From a virus: a DNA stretch of 24,245 nucleotides. Each line of letters begins with the position of its first letter. Position 1 is the first letter of the stretch. The notes beneath the pieces were generated by a model. It did not search any database. It saw nothing but the letters and a program-made list of their open reading frames with translations, and was not told the DNA's origin. Both the position numbers and the translations under genes were made by a program. Shown one piece after another: positions 1 through 7,619 of the stretch. The stretch spans positions 1-24,245 of IMG/VR virus record IMGVR_UViG_3300046464_000255; one strand, written 5' to 3'.

Positions 1-123
1 GCAGATACTGCAAATCTAAAACCAGGAAAATATTTTTACGATCTAATATTAAACAGTCCTGCTGGATCTACTACAAGAGCAGTAGAGGGGACTATTTTAG
101 TTAAGAAATCAGTTACGAGATAA
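1..123 (+). CDS. C-terminal fragment of a probable virion (tail-fibre-type) protein
   Basis: Only the last 40 codons are in the window, read in frame 1 to a TAA stop at 121-123. The visible peptide has a beta-strand pattern, including GKYFYDLILN, then TTRAVEGTILVKKSVTR. This 'YDL...RxxEGTxxV...VTR' ending is, from memory, common at the C-terminus of small structural proteins of marine T4-like phages, but I cannot name the protein. It is the only supported plus-strand gene, and it converges on the minus-strand gene to its right with an 11-bp overlap of the two coding ends. The reading frame is certain; the function is inference. Confidence 0.6.
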   Translation, partial: ADTANLKPGKYFYDLILNSPAGSTTRAVEGTILVKKSVTR

Positions 124-1228
124 ATGCCTTGATAAAATCATCATCAAGTTGTTTGAAGACATATTCTGCTTCTTCAATAGATGATGCATGACCTTCAGAA
201 ATTAGTTTGTCAATAGCATACTCATAAGAATTATTTACACCACCAGTAACTCCATCTCTACTCTGACGGCTCCTATCATAAGTACCAAAACTAAATCTTT
301 CTTTTTTTCTTGATGGTTTTTTTACTTCAGGTGTTACTTGAGTTTGTGGCACTCTAGTTTGTGGTACTCTAGTTTCTGGTGCTGTATTTTTTGGTGCTGG
401 TCTCGCAAATTCTGGACCACCAACCTCATCACCTATTTTAATTTCAGATCCATCAGAAGTAAAGTTATCTTGATCTGCCTTTTTATCAGGATCAGTTTTT
501 CGTGGTTTTACTTCTGGAGTTTTTACTTCTGTAGGTTCTACTTTAGTTTCTGTGGGTTTTACTTCTGTAGGTTTTACTACAGGTACGTCACCCGCTCGAT
601 TATTAATTAAACCTACGCCTAAGCCAACACCAACACCTGTTGTAATCAACGTATTTTTTATTTTTGGACCAACTGGTGTTTTTGGTGTTACTGGTGCTGC
701 TGGTGGTGATGCTGCTGCAGGTGCAGGTGCTGCTACTGGTGTAGGTTCAGGTGTAGGTCGATAAGTAGAAGACCCAGGTCTTACTTGTGTTAGTTTATCC
801 GGTTGCCATTTCGTTGGATTTTTTTTTGCTGCGTTGGGTAATCTTTTTGCAAGTGTATTGTAGAGATTTCTTTGCGCTGGCGTGGGATTTGTCAGAGCAG
901 CAAGTTCCTTGATCTTAGCAGCATTCCTTGATCTTAGAGCAAGATTTCTAGTTATTGGGTTTGTTACAAACTTAGCAGCAGTCTTAAGTCCTTGCCAAGC
1001 TCTTGAACCATATTGGATAACCTTCAATGCACCTTCATTAAGTTCTATAAAATCTGGATCTTTTCTATTAATATCAACATATTCCAAAGATTCTAAAATA
1101 AATTCAACTTCTTCTTCATTATCATTAGACCAAAATTCTACAATCTCTTCATTCGTATAACCTGCTTTAAGCAACGAATATGATGTTTCATAAAATACTT
1201 TTTCATCTTCAGTAAGATTATAATACAT
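113..1228 (-). CDS. Late-expressed protein with Pro/Ala-rich and PTEVKPTE repeats, putative internal virion protein
   Basis: About 371 aa, no recognised enzyme. I place the start at the ATG at 1226-1228. A TTG at 1235-1237 would add three residues, and neither has a strong ribosome site. Visible parts: an acidic helical N-terminus (1-70); a segment with AWQGLK; a long Pro/Ala/Lys linker with PTE-VKPTE-type repeats and a RVPQT duplication; a glycine-rich hydrophobic stretch (GVGVGLGVGL) that could insert in a membrane; and a C-terminal helix pair beginning YEYAIDKLISEGHASSIEEA. An LNE-G site near residue 65 fits the gp21-type prohead protease rule (L/I-x-E). A CATAAATA box lies just upstream. 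Low-complexity linkers, late promoter and neighbourhood suggest a virion component; the function is unknown. Confidence 0.7.
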   Translation of the reverse strand: MYYNLTEDEKVFYETSYSLLKAGYTNEEIVEFWSNDNEEEVEFILESLEYVDINRKDPDFIELNEGALKVIQYGSRAWQGLKTAAKFVTNPITRNLALRSRNAAKIKELAALTNPTPAQRNLYNTLAKRLPNAAKKNPTKWQPDKLTQVRPGSSTYRPTPEPTPVAAPAPAAASPPAAPVTPKTPVGPKIKNTLITTGVGVGLGVGLINNRAGDVPVVKPTEVKPTETKVEPTEVKTPEVKPRKTDPDKKADQDNFTSDGSEIKIGDEVGGPEFARPAPKNTAPETRVPQTRVPQTQVTPEVKKPSRKKERFSFGTYDRSRQSRDGVTGGVNNSYEYAIDKLISEGHASSIEEAEYVFKQLDDDFIKAFIS

Positions 1229-1252
1229 TTCTGCCAATAAAACTTATCTTAT

Positions 1253-1260
1253 TATTTATG
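1253..1260 (-). promoter_or_regulatory. T4-type late promoter box (CATAAATA)
   Basis: The minus strand reads CATAAATA, one base off the T4 late consensus TATAAATA recognised by the gp55/gp33/gp45 transcription system. It lies 24 nt upstream of the ATG at 1228, which leaves a short leader. It falls in the gap just after the stop of the 141-aa gene. Confidence 0.5.
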
Positions 1261-1261
1261 A

Positions 1262-1687
1262 TTATTTTAGAACACATTTGTTTGTAGCTCGCACATACCT
1301 ATGAGTCTTGTAATTGCAATAAGGATTTCCTGTATCTGTTTTAGGTCCTGTAGGATCTTTAGGTTTAGGATCTTTAGGTTTAGGATCTTTAGGATCAGGA
1401 GTTGGTGTGCTAGATGAATTCTTATCTCTACTCTGTATATACTGATCTATTTTAGGACCAACAATTGGTATATTTCCAGTAAAATCTGATACTTGTTTCG
1501 ATTTACCCGCTTTCTCAAGTGCCCATGGAACTACTTGAGAAAGAGTCACACCCAATCCGGCACCGTATCCGAGACCCTTAGCAGTATTGCCTGCTATTTT
1601 TAAACCATTCCACGCTGCTCCCCAAAATTCATATAAATTATCTCTCGCTGTATTTGACTCAACAACAAATTGCTTATATGTTTTCAT
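1262..1687 (-). CDS. Putative internal capsid protein with T4-like capsid-targeting leader
   Basis: 141 aa. The first ten residues, MKTYKQFVVE, closely match the capsid-targeting sequence of the T4 internal proteins IPI and IPIII (MKTYQEFIAE), which is removed by the prohead protease gp21 after Glu10. Here the cut would fall between E10 and S11. The body has a helical segment (AAWNGLKIAG), a glycine-rich hydrophobic stretch and a VGPKI motif, all echoed in the downstream 371-aa protein. Then come KDPKPKDPKPKDP repeats and a short Cys-containing tail (NPYCNYKTHRYVRATNKC). An exact late box TATAAATA lies 18 nt upstream of the start. Packaging inside the head is inference from the leader; no enzyme domain is seen. 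Confidence 0.75.
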   Translation of the reverse strand: MKTYKQFVVESNTARDNLYEFWGAAWNGLKIAGNTAKGLGYGAGLGVTLSQVVPWALEKAGKSKQVSDFTGNIPIVGPKIDQYIQSRDKNSSSTPTPDPKDPKPKDPKPKDPTGPKTDTGNPYCNYKTHRYVRATNKCVLK

Positions 1688-1705
1688 ATCTACTATCTTT
1701 TTAAA

Positions 1706-1713
1706 TATTTATA
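1706..1713 (-). promoter_or_regulatory. T4-type late promoter (exact TATAAATA)
   Basis: An exact match to the T4 late octamer on the minus strand, in the short gap between the 65-aa ORF and the capsid-targeted protein, 18 nt before the ATG at 1687. It marks the switch from the RNR/primase run to late genes. Confidence 0.75.
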
Positions 1714-1714
1714 A

Positions 1715-1912
1715 TTACTCCTTGTATGCATCATACCCATTATAATCCCCAAACATAAAACCATCGGACAGGGCAGCCTCCCTGTACGATGCATATGCGT
1801 CTTTTAATTGTGTTTTCTTTGAAGGAGGAGGTGGAGTAAGAGGTTCTATCTCATCCATCTCCCTCCAAACTTCCTCAAAGTTGGAATCCCGAGAAGGTAT
1901 CTTTTTTGACAT
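1715..1912 (-). CDS. Hypothetical protein, 65 aa, overlapping the end of nrdB
   Basis: Starts MSKKIPSRDSNFEEVWREMD and ends GDYNGYDAYKE. The ATG at 1910-1912 has a strong ribosome site (GGAGGA, about 10 nt upstream). This fixes the start even though the frame stays open further upstream inside nrdB. The gene overlaps the nrdB 3' end by 38 bp in another frame, so it is probably translated by coupling. It is acidic with a short proline run and has no domain I recognise. It could be an accessory factor for ribonucleotide reduction by position, but nothing in the sequence shows this. Confidence 0.7.
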   Translation of the reverse strand: MSKKIPSRDSNFEEVWREMDEIEPLTPPPPSKKTQLKDAYASYREAALSDGFMFGDYNGYDAYKE

Positions 1913-3059
1913 CTTGCTTAATTCCTCCGACGATGTAAGACTCAACCTCAGTCTCCTGAGGAGCGACCTGAAGACCCTTCGACGAAATCCAATGTTCCGT
2001 CCAGGGGAGTGGGTTATTCTTTGCGGGTATGTCATAGATAGGTTTTAATCCAATTGCTTTCATTCTACGGTTGGCAATCCACTCAACATACTGCTGCAGC
2101 AGTTTATCATTGAGACCAATCATAGATCCATCTTTGAACAGATATTCTGCCCAGAGTTTTTCTTGGTTAACACAGTTATCAAAAGCACTGACTAACCACT
2201 TTTCTTCTTCTTTGAAGATCTTTGCCATATCAGGATCATCACCTTCTCTCCACTTCTTCAGAATATTCTGAGTAATGGCAAGATGCTGATTCTCATCTCT
2301 GGCAATCAGTGAGATGATTTTTGCACTTCCTTCCATAAGTTTGAGTTCGCCAAAAGCAAAACTGCACGCAAATGATACGTAAAAACGAATACCTTCAAGA
2401 ATATTAACGTTTGCAACTGCTCTGAAGAGTTTGCGCTTAAGTTCATATCTTGCATCTTGTGCATAGGTGATTCCTTCTAGAGCGTGTGACCATTGGTTAG
2501 AATTATCATAATGATGAGCAGCATTAATGAATTCATTATATGCCTGTGTAACTGTAGTAGCACGTTCTACAATACGGTTATCATTTAGAATATGATCAAA
2601 CACATCTGAGGGATCTGGATAGATGTTCTTAATGATATGTGTGTAAGAACGACTATGAATCATCTCCATGAATCCCCAGACCTCCATACACGCTTCCAAT
2701 TCAGGAAGAGAGCAATAAGGAATGAATGCCATACCAGGACCACGCCCCTGTACAGAATCCAACATAATCTGATACTTCAAATTAGAAGTAAAGATATGCT
2801 TTTGTTCTGGACGAAGAGTTTGATAGTCTGAACGATCTTTCTGGAGAGATACCTCTTCAGGTCTCCAGAAGTATCCTAATTGTTGTGTGGTGAGTTTATC
2901 AAAGATTGGATACTTATAAGAATCGTATCTTTGAATACCCAAAGGTTTACCAAAGAACATTGGTTGCTTTTTGGTATCATATTCTTCTGCATTAAAAACA
3001 GTCATGGATTCGACCACTGGTCTTTCCTCATTGTTCGTCTTAAATTTTACAAGACTCAC
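1875..3059 (-). CDS. nrdB: Ribonucleoside-diphosphate reductase small subunit (class Ia, R2)
   Basis: 394 aa, full length. It holds the diiron/tyrosyl-radical centre that activates NrdA. All expected ligands are visible by comparison with E. coli R2: D101, E132 and H135 in a MEMIHSRSYTH block, radical Tyr139 in the same block, E222 (LEGIRFYVSF), then E256 and H259 (LIARDENQHL). The C-terminus ends GFQL, like the R2 tail (NFQL) that docks on NrdA. Translation starts at a GTG (3057-3059) with a strong GAGGAGGAA-type ribosome site inside the last codons of nrdA, so nrdA and nrdB overlap by 20 bp and are coupled. The last codons overlap the following 65-aa ORF. Confidence 0.97.
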   Translation of the reverse strand: MSLVKFKTNNEERPVVESMTVFNAEEYDTKKQPMFFGKPLGIQRYDSYKYPIFDKLTTQQLGYFWRPEEVSLQKDRSDYQTLRPEQKHIFTSNLKYQIMLDSVQGRGPGMAFIPYCSLPELEACMEVWGFMEMIHSRSYTHIIKNIYPDPSDVFDHILNDNRIVERATTVTQAYNEFINAAHHYDNSNQWSHALEGITYAQDARYELKRKLFRAVANVNILEGIRFYVSFACSFAFGELKLMEGSAKIISLIARDENQHLAITQNILKKWREGDDPDMAKIFKEEEKWLVSAFDNCVNQEKLWAEYLFKDGSMIGLNDKLLQQYVEWIANRRMKAIGLKPIYDIPAKNNPLPWTEHWISSKGLQVAPQETEVESYIVGGIKQDVKKDTFSGFQL

Positions 3060-5340
3060 AGTCTTCCTCCTCGGCGTTTTCTAGTTGAGCGATTAATGTT
3101 TCAAGACTTTCTTTGGAATCATCTGTAATTTCATCAGTCTTGAAATCGTATGTGTTTTGATAATATGAAGTCTTCCAACCGTATTTGTATGTAGTTAGAA
3201 GATCTTGTGCCATTACTGAAACTGGAACTTCATTGTCTGGATAGTTCTCTGGATTATAACTCCAATTACCACTAATTGCTTGGTCAAAAAACTTTTGCAT
3301 TATAGCAACAATATTAATATACCCAGCGTTGCTAGGCATATCCCACAGAAGGGTATAACTATTTTTAAGAGTCGCGTATTGCGGAACAATCTGTTTGAGT
3401 GGTCCTTTTTTGCTTTTCTTAATGGACAGATATCCTCTAGGTGGTTCAATTCCATTTGTTGCGTTTGACACAACGGAACTGCTCTCCGATGGCATCTGAG
3501 CAGACAATGTTGAGTTCCTAACTCCGTGGGTAAGTACCCTTTGTCGAAGATTTTCCCAATCATAGTGAAGCTCATTTGGAATTATTTCATCCACATCATG
3601 TTTATATGTATCGATTGGAAGAATTCCATTTCCATACTTGGTTCGGTTACTGTATTCACAGGCACCTTTTTCTTCTGCCAAATCTACTGTAGCAGAAATT
3701 AGATAATATTGGAAGGACTCTGTAAGGTCGTGTACGAGTTTCCAGGCACCTGGATCACCGTATGATTGCCCGTGTTTGGCGAGGTAATGAGCAAGACCGA
3801 TGAAACCAACACCGAGAGATCTCCGCGCTCTAGTAGCGATTTCTGCTGCTCTGACGGGGTATCCTTGGAGATCAATGAGTTCATCCAAACTCCGAACAGC
3901 AAGATCACAAAGACTTTGAAGATCTTCCAGATCCCTAATTTTTCCAATATTAATAGCACTAAGTATGCAGAGAGCAATTTCTCCGTTTTCATCATCAATA
4001 TGTTGCAATGGTTTAGTAGGAAGAGTTATCTCTTGACAAAGATTACTCATCTCAACCTTATCAATAAAAGATGAGTGAGTATTGCAATGGTCGATATTCA
4101 TAATGTAGAGACGACCAGTCTCTGCTCGTTCTTTTAGAATATCTAAGAAAAGATCTTGTGCCCCGATAGTTTTTCTTGGAGTAAACTCATCTGATTCATA
4201 ACGTACATAGAGATCGTCAAATGTATCAGTACCAAAAGCATCATAAAGACCTGGTACGTCATGCGGTGAGAATAAGCTAATTTCTGCATTCTGGATGAAA
4301 CGTTCATAGAACAACTTAGATATTTGAATAGAATAATCTAATTTACGAACACGATTGTCCTCAGTTCCTTTATTATTTTTAAGAACTAGGATGTCTTCGA
4401 TTTCTTGGTGCCAGATAGGAAAGTGAACTGTAGCAGAACCACCTCTGATGCCGTTTTGAGTGCAGCATCGTACAGTTGATTCAAACTTTTTAAGGAAGGG
4501 GACCACGCCTGTGTGTTGTACCTCTCCACCTCTGATTTTAGCGTTGATGCCACGGATTCGACCTGCGTTGATGCCGATTCCTGCACGTTGTGCAACATAT
4601 TTACCAATAGCCATATCACTGCTAAAGATACTATCGAGGGTGTCATCAACATCAACGAGAACACAACTCGCAAATTGACGGAGAGGCGTTCGCACTCCTG
4701 CCATGATTGGCGTTGGGATGTTGATTTTGTGTCTTGAGATTGCGTCATAGTACTTCTTTACGTAATCGAGTCTGGTTTCTTTTGGATACTTTGCAAAGAT
4801 AGTTGCTGCAATCAACAAGTACATAAACTGGGGAGTTTCGTAAACAGAATTACTGCTCCTGTCTTGAACCAAGTACTTATCAACCACCTGACGTAAACCA
4901 GCGTAGGTGAACAAATAATCACGAGAATGATCAATCAAAGTTTGAAGTTTATCAAACTCATCGGTATCATATAAATCTAATATCTCAGAATCATATACGC
5001 CACGCTCAACGCAACGCTCAACGTGCTGTCTTACTGTAGGAACTTCGTGTAGACGACCATACAATTGCTTCCTGAGAGCGAACAGAAGCAACCTTGCTGC
5101 CACAAACTGATAGTTGGGATGTTCCAGATCAATCAAATCACTTGCAGAGCGAATCAAGATCTCCTGAATCTCTCCTGTAGTAATACCATCATAAAATTGA
5201 ATACCAGATTGCATTTCAACTTGAGATGCAGAAACACCTGCAAGGTCTACACACGCTTCCTCCACCATAACGTGGAGTTTATTTAAATCAAGAGGTTCAG
5301 TCTTTCCATCTCTTTTGACTACCTTTGTACCATTGCTCAT
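3040..5340 (-). CDS. nrdA: Ribonucleoside-diphosphate reductase large subunit (class Ia)
   Basis: 766 aa from the ATG at 5338-5340, which forms an ATGA overlap with the primase stop. A TTG at 5350-5352 would add four residues. It reduces NDPs to dNDPs with NrdB. Visible parts: an N-terminal ATP-cone (KVVKRDGKTEPLDLNKL); redox Cys226 (FASCVLVDVDDTLDSI); the N433/C435/E437 catalytic triad in SNLCQEI; the second redox Cys458 (ALCILSAINI); the radical-transfer pair Y726-Y727; and a mobile C-terminal tail ending CESCKI. The tail cysteines are spaced CxxC (761, 764), whereas the E. coli tail is CxxxxC. The protein reads as a close relative of proteobacterial NrdA along its whole length. Confidence 0.97.
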   Translation of the reverse strand: MSNGTKVVKRDGKTEPLDLNKLHVMVEEACVDLAGVSASQVEMQSGIQFYDGITTGEIQEILIRSASDLIDLEHPNYQFVAARLLLFALRKQLYGRLHEVPTVRQHVERCVERGVYDSEILDLYDTDEFDKLQTLIDHSRDYLFTYAGLRQVVDKYLVQDRSSNSVYETPQFMYLLIAATIFAKYPKETRLDYVKKYYDAISRHKINIPTPIMAGVRTPLRQFASCVLVDVDDTLDSIFSSDMAIGKYVAQRAGIGINAGRIRGINAKIRGGEVQHTGVVPFLKKFESTVRCCTQNGIRGGSATVHFPIWHQEIEDILVLKNNKGTEDNRVRKLDYSIQISKLFYERFIQNAEISLFSPHDVPGLYDAFGTDTFDDLYVRYESDEFTPRKTIGAQDLFLDILKERAETGRLYIMNIDHCNTHSSFIDKVEMSNLCQEITLPTKPLQHIDDENGEIALCILSAINIGKIRDLEDLQSLCDLAVRSLDELIDLQGYPVRAAEIATRARRSLGVGFIGLAHYLAKHGQSYGDPGAWKLVHDLTESFQYYLISATVDLAEEKGACEYSNRTKYGNGILPIDTYKHDVDEIIPNELHYDWENLRQRVLTHGVRNSTLSAQMPSESSSVVSNATNGIEPPRGYLSIKKSKKGPLKQIVPQYATLKNSYTLLWDMPSNAGYINIVAIMQKFFDQAISGNWSYNPENYPDNEVPVSVMAQDLLTTYKYGWKTSYYQNTYDFKTDEITDDSKESLETLIAQLENAEEEDCESCKI

Positions 5341-6308
5341 ATTTTTTTCCAAGTGTTGAATTTAATTTTTGCTTCTAAACCAGAGTATGTGTTTGATTTT
5401 AACACATCCATAATATTAAGTCCAGCAGAGACCATATCGTTAATGTCCTTTTGCTCAATTGCAGTTGGCCAAATAACTACGGAGTCGCCTCTATCGATGA
5501 GTTTGGATACTCTGTTGACGATCTCTCTATTGCGTGGTTCGTTATCAAGAACCCAAATATAATCGCTCCAACCAAACGAGCCAATATCAACATCGGACCC
5601 GCACATAGCAACAGCGTTTTCCACGAACGTGGAGTCAAAGGGTCCTTCGACGATATAGATTGATCTCCCTGTGTTGATTTTATCAAGTCCGTAAATTTTC
5701 GGGGATTCATCTTCCAACATCACGGTGATATATTTAACCGGATTAGGAATTAGACTTCTTCCTTGGAATCCAATTAAATTTTTATCTTGATCATACATTG
5801 GTATAATAATTCTAGATTCATCTCTACCAACAACATCAAAAGTTTGTTTCTGGGTGTTTACCCATTGTTTGAACTTTTCAGCATAGTAAAATTGATCTGG
5901 ATTTAAACCACGATTAATTAAATATTTTTTAGAATCTTCGTTTTGAGATGCCTTAGGCAAATCTATACTTTTTCTGAATACTGGTTTTTTAAAAGTAAAT
6001 TCAGGTTCATCTACTACAAAGTTTCTACCTGTATGCCCTTCTTTAAACTTCTCCATTGTATATTGCTTATGGAGAGTTCCATCAATCTTCTTAATAAAAT
6101 TGTTCAACGACAAACTAGCACCACAATTATGGCACTTGAAGTTGGTATTGTTCTTCACAACATAAAAATATCCCCGCGTCTTATTCTTGTTCTTCTGCGA
6201 ATCACCACAGATAGGACAGCGAAAGTTATAGAGGTCTGCCTTGACTCTCTTAAATTTCTGAAGACGTGTTGATATTATCCCAACATACTTGGAGTCAACC
6301 AGATCCAT
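5337..6308 (-). CDS. 61: DNA primase, T4 gp61-like
   Basis: 323 aa, close to the usual size of T4 gp61. It makes RNA primers for lagging-strand synthesis together with the gp41 helicase encoded elsewhere in this window. An N-terminal zinc ribbon is clear: C31/C34 (CPICGD) and C59/C62 (CHNCG). A Toprim core follows, with the catalytic Glu at about 221 in IYIVEGPFDS and the metal-binding Asp at about 255 in WVLDNEPRN. The stop overlaps the nrdA start (ATGA). The ribosome site is weak, and the gene begins 10 bp after the preceding 129-aa gene. Placing primase inside the RNR run ties priming to dNTP supply. Confidence 0.93.
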   Translation of the reverse strand: MDLVDSKYVGIISTRLQKFKRVKADLYNFRCPICGDSQKNKNKTRGYFYVVKNNTNFKCHNCGASLSLNNFIKKIDGTLHKQYTMEKFKEGHTGRNFVVDEPEFTFKKPVFRKSIDLPKASQNEDSKKYLINRGLNPDQFYYAEKFKQWVNTQKQTFDVVGRDESRIIIPMYDQDKNLIGFQGRSLIPNPVKYITVMLEDESPKIYGLDKINTGRSIYIVEGPFDSTFVENAVAMCGSDVDIGSFGWSDYIWVLDNEPRNREIVNRVSKLIDRGDSVVIWPTAIEQKDINDMVSAGLNIMDVLKSNTYSGLEAKIKFNTWKKI

Positions 6309-6318
6309 TACAATAGGA

Positions 6319-6708
6319 CTACTTCTGTTGTTCTATTATAACTGGTGTTTGGTTAGGAGTCAAGAAATTTCCCATCAATTTTTGACCTGGTATGCTAACC
6401 AAGAATGATATTACAGTCAGGGCACCAGCAATGGTCCACATCTTCTTTTCCATAAGACGAAGACGATCATCAATTAATCTAATATCTCTCTCACAACCTT
6501 TCTTTATTTCCTCTGCTTTACGATTTACTTCGCGATGTACACTATCTACCTTCTCAAAGAGTACAGCGTCAATTCTATCTTGCTTATCTAACTTCTCATT
6601 ATGGACTGCTAGAAGTTGACCCATCTTTACGGAGTTATCCTGCAAAGATTCAACTACTCTTTCCAATCTTTCTAAAATAGCAGCATTTACACCAGCAACA
6701 TCATCCAT
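6319..6708 (-). CDS. Coiled-coil protein with one C-terminal membrane segment, 129 aa
   Basis: The start is the ATG at 6706-6708, in a TAATG overlap with the upstream gene; a TTG seven codons upstream is unlikely. Residues about 8-95 form a long charged helix (ILERLERVVESLQDNSVKMG onward), then one hydrophobic segment, WTIAGALTVISFLVSI, and a short polar tail. This looks like an inner-membrane-anchored coiled coil, with the long N-terminal part on one side of the membrane. I do not recognise a family. Its place directly before primase and RNR could mean a membrane tether for replication or a spanin/holin-like role; neither is shown. Confidence 0.75.
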   Translation of the reverse strand: MDDVAGVNAAILERLERVVESLQDNSVKMGQLLAVHNEKLDKQDRIDAVLFEKVDSVHREVNRKAEEIKKGCERDIRLIDDRLRLMEKKMWTIAGALTVISFLVSIPGQKLMGNFLTPNQTPVIIEQQK

Positions 6709-6905
6709 TAGACTTGACCCGTTCGCCAACGTGTCCTTAATCCAGGCATCTTTCCTCTAGCAAGTATAGGTGGTTTCTTTTTCTTTATAGGAGGATCATC
6801 ACCTGCTTCAACAGAACCAGCAATCTGACCATTACCCATCGCCATAGTAGGACCACCCTCTTCTTTGAGAGTTCTTACAATATCAATGATCTTATTGATG
6901 TCCAT
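6708..6905 (-). CDS. Conserved small phage protein, 65 aa
   Basis: Starts at the ATG at 6903-6905 in a TAATG overlap with the 123-aa gene and ends in a TAATG overlap with the coiled-coil gene. It begins with a short helix (MDINKIIDIVRTLKEEG), then NGQIAGSVEAGDDPPIKKKK and a strongly basic tail rich in Arg/Lys/Pro. I recall similar small proteins, with a central 'IAGxVEAGDDPP' motif and basic tail, in marine T4-like phages, without known function. The basic tail could bind nucleic acid. Confidence 0.75.
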   Translation of the reverse strand: MDINKIIDIVRTLKEEGGPTMAMGNGQIAGSVEAGDDPPIKKKKPPILARGKMPGLRTRWRTGQV

Positions 6906-7276
6906 TAGAGTGATTGTAATTCCTTTAAACAAACTTCGTCGATATCAATTCCAGAGATTCTAGTTTTTGGAAAATCTGGAATTCTATTTAAAAAAACTAA
7001 AAAACTTTTTATTGCTGGCCAGAGTTCTTCCTCTAAATTGTAAAACAATAGAGGAACTGCGGCTTCATCAAATACATTAAACAATATAATAAGATGATTC
7101 AATATTAGATGAATCTTAAGTTCACCCGTATTTTTATATCTTTTTAACAATCGTTTAATATACCGAATACGTTTGAGATCTGATTCAAAATCATCCCGTG
7201 TTACGGCTTGAGGATTGTTATAAAATTTTATAGCGAAGAGCAAGTAGTTACTCTCGTTCAATTCATCAAATCTCAT
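6905..7276 (-). CDS. Conserved hypothetical phage protein, 123 aa
   Basis: Begins MRFDELNESNYLLFAIKFYN and continues as an all-helical protein (RDDFESDLKRIRYIKRLLKR, then a hydrophobic LNHLIILFNVF helix and EEELWPAIKSFLVFLNRIP). This matches, from memory, a conserved family of marine T4-like phages with no assigned role. The stop shares a base with the next start (TAATG). The start lies 9 bp after the late-type 94-aa gene with no terminator between them, so a late promoter upstream may also read into this run. No catalytic motif is visible. Confidence 0.8.
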   Translation of the reverse strand: MRFDELNESNYLLFAIKFYNNPQAVTRDDFESDLKRIRYIKRLLKRYKNTGELKIHLILNHLIILFNVFDEAAVPLLFYNLEEELWPAIKSFLVFLNRIPDFPKTRISGIDIDEVCLKELQSL

Positions 7277-7285
7277 ACCATATTA

Positions 7286-7570
7286 TCAGCTATCAGCAAA
7301 TTGTGTGTCGTCGGATTGATCACCAGTGATTGAACCCATTGCGACAAGTGTTTCCGACTTTACTCTCAGATTACCATGCATATCCATATGGGTGGAAATA
7401 CCAACCCAACCAGAATGTGCAGGGGCAAATTGAGAACCGCCAGCAGTTGCAACACCTTGTTCGGTGGCATCTACACCATACATCTCAATCGTAACTGAGG
7501 TTGCATCAGATAGTGCAGAACCAAATTTTGGTTCGTCACCATTAGTGTCAGTATTTCCCCAAAGAGACAT
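7286..7570 (-). CDS. Small virion-type protein, 94 aa, late promoter
   Basis: Starts MSLWGNTDTNGDEPKFGS and is rich in Gly, Ala, Ser and Thr with a beta-rich look (GWVGISTHMDMHGNLRVKSE). The 'M(A/S)LWGxxDxxxxxPKF' opening recurs, from memory, in presumed structural proteins of cyanophages. The gene has its own exact TATAAATA late box 30 nt upstream and a good AGGTAA ribosome site, both consistent with virion assembly. The exact role is unknown. Confidence 0.75.
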   Translation of the reverse strand: MSLWGNTDTNGDEPKFGSALSDATSVTIEMYGVDATEQGVATAGGSQFAPAHSGWVGISTHMDMHGNLRVKSETLVAMGSITGDQSDDTQFADS

Positions 7571-7599
7571 TTTTTATTACCTGTGAATCTTTATAAAGA

Positions 7600-7607
7600 T
7601 ATTTATA
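7600..7607 (-). promoter_or_regulatory. T4-type late promoter (exact TATAAATA)
   Basis: An exact late octamer on the minus strand in the 49-bp gap before the 94-aa gene. No terminator separates it from the primase/RNR run downstream. Confidence 0.75.
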
Positions 7608-7619
7608 AAAAGTATGGAA

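Noticed and set aside
338-764. Phe/Trp/Cys-rich and Pro-rich plus-strand frames opposite the repeat region of the 371-aa protein
   Set aside because: They mirror the PTEVKPTE and Pro/Ala repeats on the other strand and have no independent start signals.
1335-1400. Short tandem repeats near 1350-1395, checked as a CRISPR or iteron array
   Set aside because: They are the 12-nt codon repeats for KPKDP in the 141-aa protein, in frame and without spacers.
1913-2035. Longer start for the 65-aa gene inside nrdB
   Set aside because: The upstream part is an Arg-rich shadow of nrdB codons; the strong GGAGGA site points to the ATG at 1912.
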